A DNA stretch of 64,000 nt. Origin: Paenirhizobium daejeonense. Lineage in GTDB: Bacteria; Pseudomonadota; Alphaproteobacteria; Rhizobiales; Rhizobiaceae. The notes below the pieces were generated by a model that saw nothing but the letters and a program-made list of their open reading frames with translations, ran no database searches and was not told the origin of the DNA. Both the position numbers and the translations under genes were made by a program. Where the stretch lies: NCBI RefSeq assembly GCF_014280875.1, contig NZ_JACLAL010000005.1, forward strand, positions 124,001 to 188,000, in the 5' to 3' direction. Positions 27,363-35,869 of this stretch are shown one piece after another (the first letter of the stretch is position 1; every line of letters starts with the position of its first letter).

Positions 27363-28388
27363 TTACTTTTTCTGTTTCCTTGTTGTTCTTTCCATACGCA
27401 ATATGACGGCGTCGCCGGTCTGCTGATCGTGCGCGAGATAGTGCTTCTCCAGCACTCGTCCGACCTCTGTCAGGGAGTGGCCGCTGATAGAGGCGATCTG
27501 CTCGGCTGTTGAGCCTTCCCGCCGTCTCTCGGTGATGAAAGTTCCGCGCAGGTCGTGGAATGTCACTCCCTCGATCTTGAGCCGAGTGCATTCCTTGCCC
27601 CACGAAGTCTTGAAGCCATCATTCGTCCAGGGGCGGCCGCGCGAATTGGTCAGTATCCGGATCGCAGGCCTCGGTAGTGCATCCAGCATCGCCTTCAGGG
27701 TGGAATGCACTTTGATGCGGACACGTTTTTTCGTTTTCCCCTGCTCGAATTGAATGTGTGTGCCATCATACTGCTTCCAGGTGAGCGAAAGCAGGTCTCC
27801 CTGTCGTTGTCCTGTGTGGATAGCCAGCTCGAAAGCGAGGCGCAGAGGCGCTTTGGCGCCCGCCCGGAATTGCGAGATGAGTGCCGGTGTCCAGATGGCC
27901 TCCCGCCGTGATCCTGTATAGAGCCTCGTTATGCCGGAACACGGGTTTTTCTCGATGATCTCCTCATCTATCCCGAAAGTGAATACTCTGGAGAGGGAGA
28001 ACAGCATTTGGTCCGCTTTGCGCGGGTTCGCGGAGAATGTCTGGTGCCATTTCCGAATCATGGCCTTCATTCCGCGTTGCTGGGTGAGCTTGAGCGGCAG
28101 TCTCGGCCATTCCTTTCGGATCTCCTTGAACGCAAACCGATGACCCTCCTTGGTCTTTTCAGCCAGCGCAGCGAAAGCCGGACTGGCTTCGAAAGCATCA
28201 ATGAGAAGATCGATGGTCTTTACCTCGACGGGCGCGCTGTCGGCCTTGTGTTTCAGCAGCTCAGCCGCGAACGCTTCCGTGTTGGGCGGCGACTGCATTC
28301 TGGGACCGCCGCGCCACGCATAATAGTGGATGCGGATCTCTCCGCTTGCGAGCCGGCGCTTTACTTTATGTATCCCTTTGAGTTTCAC
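27363..28388 (-). CDS. int: Tyrosine-type phage integrase
   Basis: The 341-residue recombinase has the catalytic residues of the family. Arg lies in HTGQRQGDLLSL (about residue 195), His/Arg in HDLRGTF (about 278-281), His in SGHS (about 304) and the nucleophile Tyr in EKHYL (about 317). An N-terminal arm/SAM-like domain precedes the core. GTG 28388 (VKLKGIHKVKRRL) with GGAGAG upstream is preferred over ATG 28457. It faces tRNA-Arg, as expected for an integrase next to attL. Confidence 0.93.
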   Translation of the reverse strand: MKLKGIHKVKRRLASGEIRIHYYAWRGGPRMQSPPNTEAFAAELLKHKADSAPVEVKTIDLLIDAFEASPAFAALAEKTKEGHRFAFKEIRKEWPRLPLKLTQQRGMKAMIRKWHQTFSANPRKADQMLFSLSRVFTFGIDEEIIEKNPCSGITRLYTGSRREAIWTPALISQFRAGAKAPLRLAFELAIHTGQRQGDLLSLTWKQYDGTHIQFEQGKTKKRVRIKVHSTLKAMLDALPRPAIRILTNSRGRPWTNDGFKTSWGKECTRLKIEGVTFHDLRGTFITERRREGSTAEQIASISGHSLTEVGRVLEKHYLAHDQQTGDAVILRMERTTRKQKK

Positions 28389-28605
28389 GAGCACGATTCC
28401 GATCTCTCCACGCCTGCCACTCTGCCAATGACGTGAAGTCTTCCGGCTGCAGGTCAACCGGAGCTGGGTTGTTGACGTTGTGGATATCGGGGGAAACCCC
28501 GATACGGCGACCGTCTATTTCAATCCAAACGGTCACGCCCTTCGATTTGGCGATGTCCGCCATACGTTTCAGGTCGGCTGATCGGACGAGGGCGGGTGAG
28601 GTCAT
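28366..28605 (-). CDS. Small phage protein, excisionase position
   Basis: A 79-residue protein of unknown family. The N-terminal part (RSADLKRMADIAKSKGVTVW, IEIDGRRIGVSPD) occurs next to integrases in many rhizobial prophages. By position it could regulate or assist excision, but no winged-helix signature is visible. It overlaps both the integrase start and the upstream gene. Confidence 0.7.
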   Translation of the reverse strand: MTSPALVRSADLKRMADIAKSKGVTVWIEIDGRRIGVSPDIHNVNNPAPVDLQPEDFTSLAEWQAWRDRNRARETQRDT

Positions 28606-28814
28606 GGCTGGTCCACCGGAAACGAGTTGTGCTCGACGTTGGTGAGATGGCCGGCGTCCCGATTTCGCATCAGCGCATTCCGGCTGGTGACCATCGTGTA
28701 TCCATCAGCAAACCGAACGCAGCACGAATTCATCGTTCCGCGTGCCAGCACGTCACAGGGCTGGCCTTTGCGGCCCTGCCGGTTCCAGCGATAGATGTAG
28801 GGCAGCGCCGTCAT
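28602..28814 (-). CDS. Small hypothetical phage protein
   Basis: A 70-residue protein (MTALPYIYRWNRQGRKGQPC...) rich in Arg and Asn with two adjacent Cys (SCCVRFADGYTMVTSRNAL). The composition and YxWNRxGRKGQ start suggest a nucleic-acid-binding or regulatory role, but no family is assigned. It overlaps neighbours by four bases on both sides. Confidence 0.65.
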   Translation of the reverse strand: MTALPYIYRWNRQGRKGQPCDVLARGTMNSCCVRFADGYTMVTSRNALMRNRDAGHLTNVEHNSFPVDQP

Positions 28815-30067
28815 CGTCCGGTCACCGGGAAGGCATCGTGCTCGATGCCGTCGAGAAGGCGACCGGCGGCGCGTTTGCCGATACGGCTCATCAGGCGACC
28901 GAGAGTGTCTTCCGGCAGTGTTTCCGGCGTGAAGCGTCGGCCGTCGTGAGTTATGAGGCAGTCGAAGTGCTCGTCCCACAACTCCGATGCTTCGTGACTG
29001 TCTGCGTCGACAACGAGGTGTTTGCCGTTCTCGTCTCGCATTTCGGACCCTACTTCCCACCACTCTCCCCATTGCTTGAACAGGAACGGTACCGCGGCCG
29101 CCTTGCATTGGTCGCGCAGGGATCTCGCCCAGTCCGGATGCATCGGCCGAGCGCCGGGGCCGCTCTCGCCGCCGGCGACAACCCAGTCGATGAGAGATTT
29201 GATCTCGATTGTAGGATGGACCTTATCAAAACGGCCGACCTTCCGGTCGATCCAGTCCTGCGGCGGCTCGAATGCGACAGTCCGTTCGTCGGCTGCGGTC
29301 CATGCTCGCTTGCAACGGCAACCGCCGCAAATCGGGCAAGCCAGTGTCCAGCCGCCGCCATAATCCTCGTGCTGACATGGGTTTGCGTCATGCAGCCAAA
29401 AATCATGACTGCATTTCTTACAGGTCACCTTCGCGGATGCGGTCCATCTGGAAATATCCACCGGCCCAAGCAGCGGCTCGGCGCTGATCCAGCGGATCGC
29501 GGCCGGGGTGTCGAGCAGGATCGGGATGCGTTCGTCGGCGCGCTTCTGATCCTCTACGGACACGCCGAGCCAGACGTTGGGGAGGGGCCAAGATTCGCTC
29601 CGCATCAGGAATTGATGTGAGGGGCTCTGACCTATGCAGACACCAGCAGCGGCGATGTCGCTCTGACGAGACGCTGCGGTAAGATATTCCCGCATCCGCT
29701 CCGGCCGTTTCGTCAGCACCTGAAACGTGTGCTGCGGGGCGAGCGCCATGACGGCGAAGACCTGGTCGATCCATTCGTCCGGCACGCCCTCGGCGAAAAG
29801 GTCGCCATGGGCGCAGACGAAAATCATGCGGGGTTTCGTCCAGCGCAGCGGTTGCTCCAGCCATTGCTCGTTGAAGCGGACCTCGCCGGTCCAGACGGGG
29901 CCGGACTTCGATTCCTTCGTCAGGCCGGAACGGCTTTCATGGTGTTTCAGGCGCGTGCCGGCGAGCTTCATGGCGTAGCAATTGGTGCAACCGGGGGAGA
30001 CGACGGAACAGCCGGTGATCGGGTTCCATGTCGCATCGGTCCATTCGATCGTGGTTCCGTCAGACAT
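28811..30067 (-). CDS. Phage Gp37/Gp68 family protein (DUF5131)
   Basis: The 418-residue protein begins with the family signature IEWTDATWNPITGCSVVSPG, CTNCYAMKLA, a Cys cluster resembling radical-SAM-like proteins. It continues with MIFVCAHGDLFAEGVPDEWI and QVLTKRPERM. A second cysteine cluster (CKKC...C...CPICGGCRC, about residues 215-250) probably binds zinc. DUF5131 is widespread in phages; its reaction is not known. It is paired with an ASCH-domain gene. Confidence 0.9.
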   Translation of the reverse strand: MSDGTTIEWTDATWNPITGCSVVSPGCTNCYAMKLAGTRLKHHESRSGLTKESKSGPVWTGEVRFNEQWLEQPLRWTKPRMIFVCAHGDLFAEGVPDEWIDQVFAVMALAPQHTFQVLTKRPERMREYLTAASRQSDIAAAGVCIGQSPSHQFLMRSESWPLPNVWLGVSVEDQKRADERIPILLDTPAAIRWISAEPLLGPVDISRWTASAKVTCKKCSHDFWLHDANPCQHEDYGGGWTLACPICGGCRCKRAWTAADERTVAFEPPQDWIDRKVGRFDKVHPTIEIKSLIDWVVAGGESGPGARPMHPDWARSLRDQCKAAAVPFLFKQWGEWWEVGSEMRDENGKHLVVDADSHEASELWDEHFDCLITHDGRRFTPETLPEDTLGRLMSRIGKRAAGRLLDGIEHDAFPVTGR

Positions 30068-30527
30068 CGAAGAGGCCTCCCTGTGGGCGAGGTTTGGCAG
30101 GACCTGGCGCGGCGGCGCGGATCACGCGCGGGCGCCAGTCGAAGAAGCCGAGGGCGCCGACGACGGGGATGAAATCAACCGGGCGGCTATCCTCGAGGAC
30201 GAGGCCGACGGGCCCGAAGAACCAGTCGCTGTCATGGGCTGTCACCACATCGACGATGGTGGTGACGCCGACGATACCGCCGCGCCGGAGTTCCTCTAAA
30301 GCGGGCACATTGGGAATGCCGATCGACAGAATGAAGTGGCGGGCGTCCGTATATTCGGCCCGCGTCATCCCGGCCGAGGCATGCAGGCAGACGGGGCCGC
30401 GAAATTTCAGGCCGGGATTGCCGCTCTTCCAGTCACGGTTCTCGACCGGCTTGCCGGCGTGGATGATGGCCCATGTCCATGGCTGGCGAACGGAGAGGGC
30501 GAGGTTGGGGAGGGTGGGGTCGATCAT
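30060..30527 (-). CDS. ASCH domain protein
   Basis: The 155-residue protein shows the ASCH/PUA-like beginning LALSVRQPWTWAIIHAGKP, VENRDW and a strand GIVGVTTIVDVV. ASCH domains bind RNA or act in RNA metabolism. It overlaps the DUF5131 gene by eight bases; ASCH and Gp37/Gp68 proteins are frequent neighbours in phages, suggesting a shared role. Confidence 0.88.
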   Translation of the reverse strand: MIDPTLPNLALSVRQPWTWAIIHAGKPVENRDWKSGNPGLKFRGPVCLHASAGMTRAEYTDARHFILSIGIPNVPALEELRRGGIVGVTTIVDVVTAHDSDWFFGPVGLVLEDSRPVDFIPVVGALGFFDWRPRVIRAAAPGPAKPRPQGGLFDV

Positions 30528-31126
30528 GCCGCGCCGCCTTCCCGCTTTGATGCAAGACGATCCATCTCGGCGCTCACCTCAGATTTCATTTTGGCAATGA
30601 GATCGGGAAGAGGCATCGGACCGAAGGTCTGAGTGCCGAAGCCGTGTTGCCATCCGTCTATGCCACCTAAGCTGTGGTTCGGGTGGGTGTTTGTTTCATG
30701 CCAGATCTTCCAATGAAGTCTGGGCGCGGTTTGTTTGACGAAGTCCGTGAAGTCGCGGATCATGACGTCTTCAGGGTCGGCTTGTGGCCGATACGGAGTG
30801 GTGCTCCAGCCGCGTGCCCAGCAGAAAGCGGCATAGGCTGCAACGTCGAGAGGGTCGCCCTTCATGACGTGCTTCATCAGGGCCTTCTTGCAGTCCCGTT
30901 CCCAGTCGTCCACTTTCCAACCGTTGGTGTGGCCATACTTCTTCTGAGCCGCGAGAAGTTTTTCGGTCAGTGCCGATGCGAAGCTTACGACGAGTTGAGC
31001 GGTATCCGGGTGCAGTTCTGCCGGCAGTGCTCTTTCAAGCACGGCGTTGCGCGCATGCAGTTGCGTCAGCATCTCATTCTGTTTCTCGATCCTGGCGTGC
31101 AGGCGTTCGATCACGTCGGTAATCAT
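30524..31126 (-). CDS. Phage protein with Ead/Ea22-like C-terminal domain
   Basis: A 200-residue protein with an N-terminal coiled-coil-like helix (ERLHARIEKQNEMLTQLHAR). The central motif (KYGHTNGWKVDDWERDCKKA, then GDPLDVAAYAAFCWARGWS, about residues 63-108) occurs in many phage proteins including Ead/Ea22 types and in proteins linked to nucleotide hydrolysis. The exact function is unknown. It overlaps its neighbours by four bases. Confidence 0.7.
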   Translation of the reverse strand: MITDVIERLHARIEKQNEMLTQLHARNAVLERALPAELHPDTAQLVVSFASALTEKLLAAQKKYGHTNGWKVDDWERDCKKALMKHVMKGDPLDVAAYAAFCWARGWSTTPYRPQADPEDVMIRDFTDFVKQTAPRLHWKIWHETNTHPNHSLGGIDGWQHGFGTQTFGPMPLPDLIAKMKSEVSAEMDRLASKREGGAA

Positions 31127-31314
31127 GCCTTTCCTCCCTTCGGGGATGCCGTCTTGCGGTCGAGCACCGCGATGGCCTGGCGGATGTCGGAGATGGCGGC
31201 GGAGGCAGCGCGGCCCTGTTCGACAGAACGCAGCGCCTTGCGCACCGAGGCGATGAACTGGGACCGGGCCGAGCCGACGGACTTGCCGAGGGGAATGGGA
31301 TGGTCATCCTGCAT
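31123..31314 (-). CDS. Small hypothetical phage protein
   Basis: A 63-residue, helical, basic protein (RSQFIASVRKALRSVEQGRA, SAAISDIRQAIAVLDRKTA). No family recognised. ATG 31314 and a four-base overlap with the next gene place it in the operon. Confidence 0.6.
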   Translation of the reverse strand: MQDDHPIPLGKSVGSARSQFIASVRKALRSVEQGRAASAAISDIRQAIAVLDRKTASPKGGKA

Positions 31315-31323
31315 CGCTGCCCC

Positions 31324-31977
31324 CTATCGCTCGTCGCCGGAGCCGGAGAGGGCGTTGCGTTGCCCGCGGTCGTAGAGCTTGCCGATATTCGTCTCGGCCG
31401 CGTGCGAAAGGCTGATGCCGAGTTCGTTGCAGGCGGCGGAAAGATACCAGAGGACGTCACCGATCTCTTTGATCAGCAGGGCGCGGCGCTTGGGCGAGAG
31501 CCCGTTGAATGTCACTTCTGTGTCGTTGCCCGACCTGAATATGGTGCTGACCAGCCCATCGTCACGCATGGCCTTGCCGACGTGCTCGGCTAACTCGCCC
31601 GCTTCGCCGTTCATTTTCAGCGCCACATAGACGAGGCCGAGCGGAGTGCCTTGGCCCGGATAAATGGCGCTGTGGGTTGCGACCTGCTGATAGGCATCCA
31701 GCGCGTTGCGAGGCTCGTTCGCGAGAGCCCGCATCATCTCGACGTCTTCCAGAGAGATGCGGTTTATGGGTTTGGGTAGTTCCTCGAATCTCCCGTCGAG
31801 AAACTCGTCTTCTCCGCGGACCCAAAGATCTCCGAAGTCGCCCCAATAAATGACGACATGATCCATGTCGTTGAGGGGTTTTCCAATCTGGATGCGCCCT
31901 GTTCCAATAACGGTGTATTCAGTGCCGCGACGTTTGTGGCGAACACGTTTCGCATTTTCTGACTGATTGGCGGTCAT
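31324..31977 (-). CDS. MazG-like nucleotide pyrophosphohydrolase with N-terminal extra domain
   Basis: The 217-residue protein has an N-terminal beta domain (RRGTEYTVIGTGRIQIG, HVVIYWGDFGDLWVRGEDEF) like phage accessory domains. The C-terminal MazG-like domain (about residues 95-205) shows LKMNGEAGELAEHVGKAMRD (E-x2-E) and LLIKEIGDVLWYLSAACNE (E-x2-D), the metal-binding pairs. Such enzymes hydrolyse dNTPs and may adjust nucleotide pools. ATG 31977 is preferred over 31992. Confidence 0.85.
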   Translation of the reverse strand: MTANQSENAKRVRHKRRGTEYTVIGTGRIQIGKPLNDMDHVVIYWGDFGDLWVRGEDEFLDGRFEELPKPINRISLEDVEMMRALANEPRNALDAYQQVATHSAIYPGQGTPLGLVYVALKMNGEAGELAEHVGKAMRDDGLVSTIFRSGNDTEVTFNGLSPKRRALLIKEIGDVLWYLSAACNELGISLSHAAETNIGKLYDRGQRNALSGSGDER

Positions 31978-31988
31978 AGCTCTTCTCC

Positions 31989-33098
31989 TCAAACGCGCAT
32001 GGGCATCAGGACGATCAGGTTTTCGGCGTGGTCGCCGTCGGCGCGCAGGACGGCGGGGGAGCCGGGGTCGCCGAGATAGATGTTGACCGTCTGTTCCGAG
32101 AGGTTGGCTAATGCGTCGTTGACGTATTTGGCGTTGAACCCGACCTCGAGTTCGGCCTCGCCCTCATAGGGGAGATCGTCCTCGGCATTGCCGGCGTCGG
32201 GGTTGTTGACCGTGAGTTTCAGCAGCCCTTCGTAAAACGTCATCTTCACGGCGCGGCCGTTACCGGTGGAGACGGTCGAGACGCGGTCGATCGCGGCCGA
32301 AAGCGCCTTGCCCTCGACTTCCACAAAATTCGTGTAGGCGGGGATGACGCGGCGGTAATCCGGGAAGGTGCCGTCGATCAGCTTCGATACCAGCACCATG
32401 TCGCCGATCATCAGGCGGATCTTGGCGTCGGAAATCTGCAGGGTGACGTCCTCGTTCTTCGGCAGGTGTTTCAGCAGTGCCTCGACCGTCTTCTTCGGCA
32501 CGATGACGCCGGGCATGTCCTGCGGCACGCCTTCGAGCGGGATGAAGCGTTTCGACAGGCGGTGCCCGTCGGTCGCGACCAGCGTCAGGCCGCCCTCGGA
32601 GGGATGGAGATAGATGCCGTTGAGATAATAACGGGTCTCTTCCGTCGAGATGGCGAAGCGGACGCCGCCGATGGCGTGCTCGAAGGCCGTGCCCGGAATA
32701 TCGATGGCGAACGGCATTTCCGCGCCGTCGAGCGAGGGGAAATCGGCGGGCGGCAGGACCTGAAGACGAAATCGGCTGCGGCCGGATTTGAGGGTGACGC
32801 CAGTCAGTTCGGCATCCGCCGCCTCGACACGGATCTCGGCGCCATCCGGCAATTTCTTGACGATATCCATCAGAAGATGGGCGGGCACGGTGAAGCCGCG
32901 AAAACCGGTATCGACGGCGGCGCTGAACGGGATCGTCGCCTCGATGTCGAGGTCGGTCACCTTGGCGATCAGTTTGCCGGTGGTGCCGAGCCGCTCGAAC
33001 AGCACGTTCTGCAGGACGGGAATGGTGTTGCGGCGCTCGACGATCTGGCCGACCAGTTTCAGGGCATCGAGCAGGGCGGATTTGCTTGCGGTGAACAT
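31989..33098 (-). CDS. dnaN: Phage-encoded DNA polymerase III beta subunit (sliding clamp)
   Basis: The 369-residue protein aligns along its whole length with bacterial DnaN: ALKLVGQIVERRNTIPVLQN at the start, LVATDGHRLSKRFIPL in the middle, DGTFPDYRRVIP near residue 240 and the C-terminal end LIVLMPMRV. The clamp encircles DNA and tethers polymerases. It lies inside the phage early operon, beside ssb. No DNA polymerase gene is visible, so the clamp would have to serve or redirect host polymerase. Confidence 0.93.
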   Translation of the reverse strand: MFTASKSALLDALKLVGQIVERRNTIPVLQNVLFERLGTTGKLIAKVTDLDIEATIPFSAAVDTGFRGFTVPAHLLMDIVKKLPDGAEIRVEAADAELTGVTLKSGRSRFRLQVLPPADFPSLDGAEMPFAIDIPGTAFEHAIGGVRFAISTEETRYYLNGIYLHPSEGGLTLVATDGHRLSKRFIPLEGVPQDMPGVIVPKKTVEALLKHLPKNEDVTLQISDAKIRLMIGDMVLVSKLIDGTFPDYRRVIPAYTNFVEVEGKALSAAIDRVSTVSTGNGRAVKMTFYEGLLKLTVNNPDAGNAEDDLPYEGEAELEVGFNAKYVNDALANLSEQTVNIYLGDPGSPAVLRADGDHAENLIVLMPMRV

Positions 33099-33158
33099 CA
33101 GGGCTTCGCCTCCTCGGGCGCGGGATGTGGGGCGGCGCGCGAGGCGCCGCCTGACGGA

Positions 33159-34076
33159 TCAGGCCGACATTTCCGGCGCACCGACGAACTTCGGCAGCTC
33201 GGTCTCGGCCGCGGCGGTCTGGAGGTTGCGCAGCACCTCCTGCGTGATGAACACGTCGGGGCGGTAGAGCAGGACGGTCCAGCTCAATGCGCCGGCGCGG
33301 ACGCGGTAGCGCAGGCGCACGGGAATGCGCATGGTCTCGCCCATGTGGAAGGCGGGGATCGACAGGATGAACATGCCGGGCACGGCGAGCTTGTTGCCTG
33401 CCGCGTCCTTGTGCTCTTCGTCCCAGGTGATCTCGCCTTCGCCCGACTGCAGCACCAGATTGCTCTTCACCCGCGTCTCGGTGTGGACGGCGAGGCCGCG
33501 CGACAGGGCCACCAGTTCGTTGGGATAGGCGACCTTGAAGCCGAACTTCTTGCGGAAATCCTCTTCCTCCAGCGTATCCGGCGCGGAAAGATCGGCGATG
33601 TGATCCTCGATGAACTCGGCAAACGTCGCCTGGTCGAGCGACTGGCCGTGAATGCCGGACCATGCCTCCCATTCCTGCGAGCGTGGGAATTCATAGAGAA
33701 CCCGGTGCTTGCCGTTGTCCGCCTGTCCGCCCGACAGGTTTTCATGATAGTCGATCACGGCGGTGAGCGAAGGTTTCTGCCAATCGGTTGCAGCGAAAAT
33801 CGCGCTTTCCTCCGTCTTGTGGCGGTTTGTGAGGTCGATAAAGCTTTCGAGGGTGGTGACCCTTGCCGTGCCCGACTTGCGCAGCGGGGCCACGCGCCAT
33901 TCCTCTACGAGGCTCTTCACGCTGCTGACCGATCCATCGGCTCCGTCGATCATGACAGGGATAGAGGCCGGCAGGCCGGGGATTTCAGAGGGCGGATTGA
34001 TGACGTTGATGCCGGTGTCGATTTCCCGGGTGAGTTCGGCAATCGCCTTGACCGCGGTTTCGGATAGCTGATCCAT
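33159..34076 (-). CDS. DUF2303 family phage protein
   Basis: A 305-residue protein of the DUF2303 (YfdQ) family, recognised by the middle region (TAVIDYHENLSGGQ..., HRVLYEFPRSQEWEAW) and the C-terminal beta region (GMFILSIPAFHMGETMRIPV, RLRYRV, WTVLLYRPD). Common in phage early regions; function unknown. It lies between the clamp gene and a small conserved gene. Confidence 0.87.
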   Translation of the reverse strand: MDQLSETAVKAIAELTREIDTGINVINPPSEIPGLPASIPVMIDGADGSVSSVKSLVEEWRVAPLRKSGTARVTTLESFIDLTNRHKTEESAIFAATDWQKPSLTAVIDYHENLSGGQADNGKHRVLYEFPRSQEWEAWSGIHGQSLDQATFAEFIEDHIADLSAPDTLEEEDFRKKFGFKVAYPNELVALSRGLAVHTETRVKSNLVLQSGEGEITWDEEHKDAAGNKLAVPGMFILSIPAFHMGETMRIPVRLRYRVRAGALSWTVLLYRPDVFITQEVLRNLQTAAAETELPKFVGAPEMSA

Positions 34077-34103
34077 GGGAATGTTTCCTTTTGCTTGAGG
34101 GGG

Positions 34104-34463
34104 TTACTGGCTGGTGAGCGGATTGCGGCCGCGGTCGATTTCGCGCGGGCCGGGGAACATGTCGTGCTGCTGGGGATGCTCGGTCGAAAGGCGTCCGCCC
34201 TCGACCACCCAGTACATCGAGGATTTGCGCGGCAGCTTGGGCAGCTTCGGCGGCGGGATTTCGGCATTGATCTCGACCATGCCGTTCTTGACGGCGAGCT
34301 TGAGCGTCAGGGCGACCTCGCCCTTGTAGGTGACGTTGGGCCGCTCGTTGGAAAGGTCGAGCAGCTTTTCCAGCACCGCCTGCAGGGTGTCGGTCATCTC
34401 GCTGTTGAGATCGCCGCTCTCCAGCATGCCGAGCAGGGATTGCGCATCGCGAATGAGTTGCAT
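34104..34463 (-). CDS. Hypothetical phage protein
   Basis: A 119-residue protein beginning with a helix (RDAQSLLGMLESGDLNSEMT), then a strand-rich part (VTYKGEVALTLKLAVKNGMV, EINAEIPPPKLPKLPRK). No family name is known to me, but it accompanies DUF2303 genes in other rhizobial prophages. Confidence 0.65.
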   Translation of the reverse strand: MQLIRDAQSLLGMLESGDLNSEMTDTLQAVLEKLLDLSNERPNVTYKGEVALTLKLAVKNGMVEINAEIPPPKLPKLPRKSSMYWVVEGGRLSTEHPQQHDMFPGPREIDRGRNPLTSQ

Positions 34464-34504
34464 GGGGTTTCTCCGTAAAAGGGGTCGTCAGAAGGGGCTC
34501 GGTT

Positions 34505-35011
34505 CTAGAAGGGAATGTCGTCATCCATGTCGCGGGAGAAGGAGCCTCCGCCCTGGCCACTGGACTGGGTTCGGGAGTTGGATGTGGTTCCCGAGGCGCG
34601 CTCGCCGTCGAAGCCGTAATCGCCGGGGTCGTCGCTGCCGGCGCGGTAGCCGGAGCCTTCGGAGCGATCGAGCAGGAGCAACTGTGCGTTGAAGCCCTGC
34701 AGCACGATCTCGGTCGACCAGCGATCCTGCCCGTTTTTGTCCTGCCACTTGCGGGTGGCGATCTGGCCCTCGACCATGACCTTCGAGCCCTTCTTGAGGT
34801 ATTGCTCGGCGATCTTGGCCAGCGCCTCGTTGAAGATGACGATGGTGTGCCACTCGGTCTTTTCCCGGCGCTCGCCGCTGTTGCGATCGCGCCAGGTCTC
34901 GGAGGTGGCGAGCCGGATATTGGCGATGGGGCGGCCATCCTGCGTGCGGCGGATCTCGGGATCAGCGCCGAGATGGCCTATGAGCTGCGCCCTGTTGAGA
35001 GAACCGGCCAT
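34505..35011 (-). CDS. ssb: Single-stranded DNA-binding protein
   Basis: A 168-residue SSB: OB fold (RAQLIGHLGADPEIRRTQDG, ANIRLATSETWRD, KTEWHTIVIFNEALAKIAEQ, YLKKGSKVMVEGQIATRKWQ), a Gly/Ser-rich linker and the acidic tail ending DDDIPF that binds partner proteins. ATG 35011 overlaps the stop of the Lar gene by one base (TGATG). Confidence 0.94.
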   Translation of the reverse strand: MAGSLNRAQLIGHLGADPEIRRTQDGRPIANIRLATSETWRDRNSGERREKTEWHTIVIFNEALAKIAEQYLKKGSKVMVEGQIATRKWQDKNGQDRWSTEIVLQGFNAQLLLLDRSEGSGYRAGSDDPGDYGFDGERASGTTSNSRTQSSGQGGGSFSRDMDDDIPF

Positions 35012-35235
35012 CACACAGCCTCCTTGTTTTTCGAGGCGCGCTTGCGCTTGTTCCATGCATGGATGGCCGCCCGCTCGCCGGGCGTTTCCTCATAGTCACT
35101 CTCCTGACACTCGGTAGGGCCTTTGCCGCTGCAGCTGTTGCAGAAGACATAGGCGCTGCTGAAATCGGCGCGCTCGACGAACGCGTCGCGCTCGCCGCAG
35201 AACGGGCAGGGTTTCAGCTTCGGGAGGCGAGCCAT
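35011..35235 (-). CDS. Lar-type restriction alleviation protein
   Basis: This 74-residue protein shows the Lar family pattern: LKPCPFCGERDAFV, then VFCNSCSGKGPTECQ, then AIHAWNKR. The four cysteines form a zinc ribbon. Lar of the Rac prophage protects unmodified phage DNA by changing type I restriction-modification activity. ATG 35235 is the start. Confidence 0.85.
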   Translation of the reverse strand: MARLPKLKPCPFCGERDAFVERADFSSAYVFCNSCSGKGPTECQESDYEETPGERAAIHAWNKRKRASKNKEAV

Positions 35236-35717
35236 CACTTCATCTCCTCGTAATCGAGAAAGTACCCCTTGCCGCACACGGCACAGCGATAGCGCTCGCC
35301 GTCCATACCGCCGCCAACTTCCTTCATGTTCGGGCAATCCCGGGTGGACGGATCGGCAATGCGGCAAGGCTGCGGCCCCGCCGCATCCGGTTGAGGCGCT
35401 GTGGGCAGCGGCCATGCCATGGAGGCGCCAAGCAGCGCGGTGGCGAGCAGGAGGGCGGAGCCCGGCTCCGTGATGGCGCGCGGGTCGCCCTCGACGATGC
35501 GCCCGGCGAACTCGACCGCGGCCCAGAAATCCACCGGGCCACAGGCGCAGCTGCCGTCGCTGTTCTGCAGCGCGACCGCGCCATCGGAAAAGCTGCGGGT
35601 CAGCGGCGCGCCATCCTTGTGGACGCCGCCGGTCAGGCTGCCGGCTTCATCGGTCAGGCAGAGGCTGCGGCCGGAAACCGGGAACGTCTTGATGATGGTG
35701 ACGACGATCTTGCTCAT
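35235..35717 (-). CDS. Hypothetical phage protein with C-terminal zinc ribbon
   Basis: A 160-residue protein. The N-terminal 60 residues are strand-rich (MSKIVVTIIKTFPVSGRSLC), a hydrophobic segment follows near residues 87-101, and the C-terminus has CRIADPSTRDCPNM and YRCAVCGKGYF, which could bind zinc. It abuts the Lar gene by one base. Confidence 0.65.
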   Translation of the reverse strand: MSKIVVTIIKTFPVSGRSLCLTDEAGSLTGGVHKDGAPLTRSFSDGAVALQNSDGSCACGPVDFWAAVEFAGRIVEGDPRAITEPGSALLLATALLGASMAWPLPTAPQPDAAGPQPCRIADPSTRDCPNMKEVGGGMDGERYRCAVCGKGYFLDYEEMK

Positions 35718-35869
35718 GCCGCCTCACTTTCGCGGACGATCTTCACCTTGCGGATGATGCCGTCATAGGCGGCCTTGGCCTTGTCGGTCGCCGACTTGGC
35801 GTTTGCGGCGGAAATATCGAGCTTGTGGCCGTCCTCGAAATGGACGCGGAAGGGGAGAAGCTTTTCCAT
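35714..35869 (-). CDS. Small basic phage protein
   Basis: A 51-residue protein (MEKLLPFRVHFEDGHKLDIS, then AANAKSATDKAKAAYDGIIR) with a lysine-rich helix. It overlaps the downstream gene by four bases and the upstream one by one base, so it is part of the operon. Function unknown. Confidence 0.65.
   Translation of the reverse strand: MEKLLPFRVHFEDGHKLDISAANAKSATDKAKAAYDGIIRKVKIVRESEAA

Noticed and set aside
27307-27603. Minus-strand frame beside the tRNA
   Set aside because: It overlaps the integrase C-terminus in another frame and has no protein-like features.
32260-34067. Long open frames overlapping dnaN and DUF2303 (470 and 533 residues)
   Set aside because: They are shadows of well-identified genes in a GC-rich genome; compositions are Arg/Gly/Ala-biased with no motifs.
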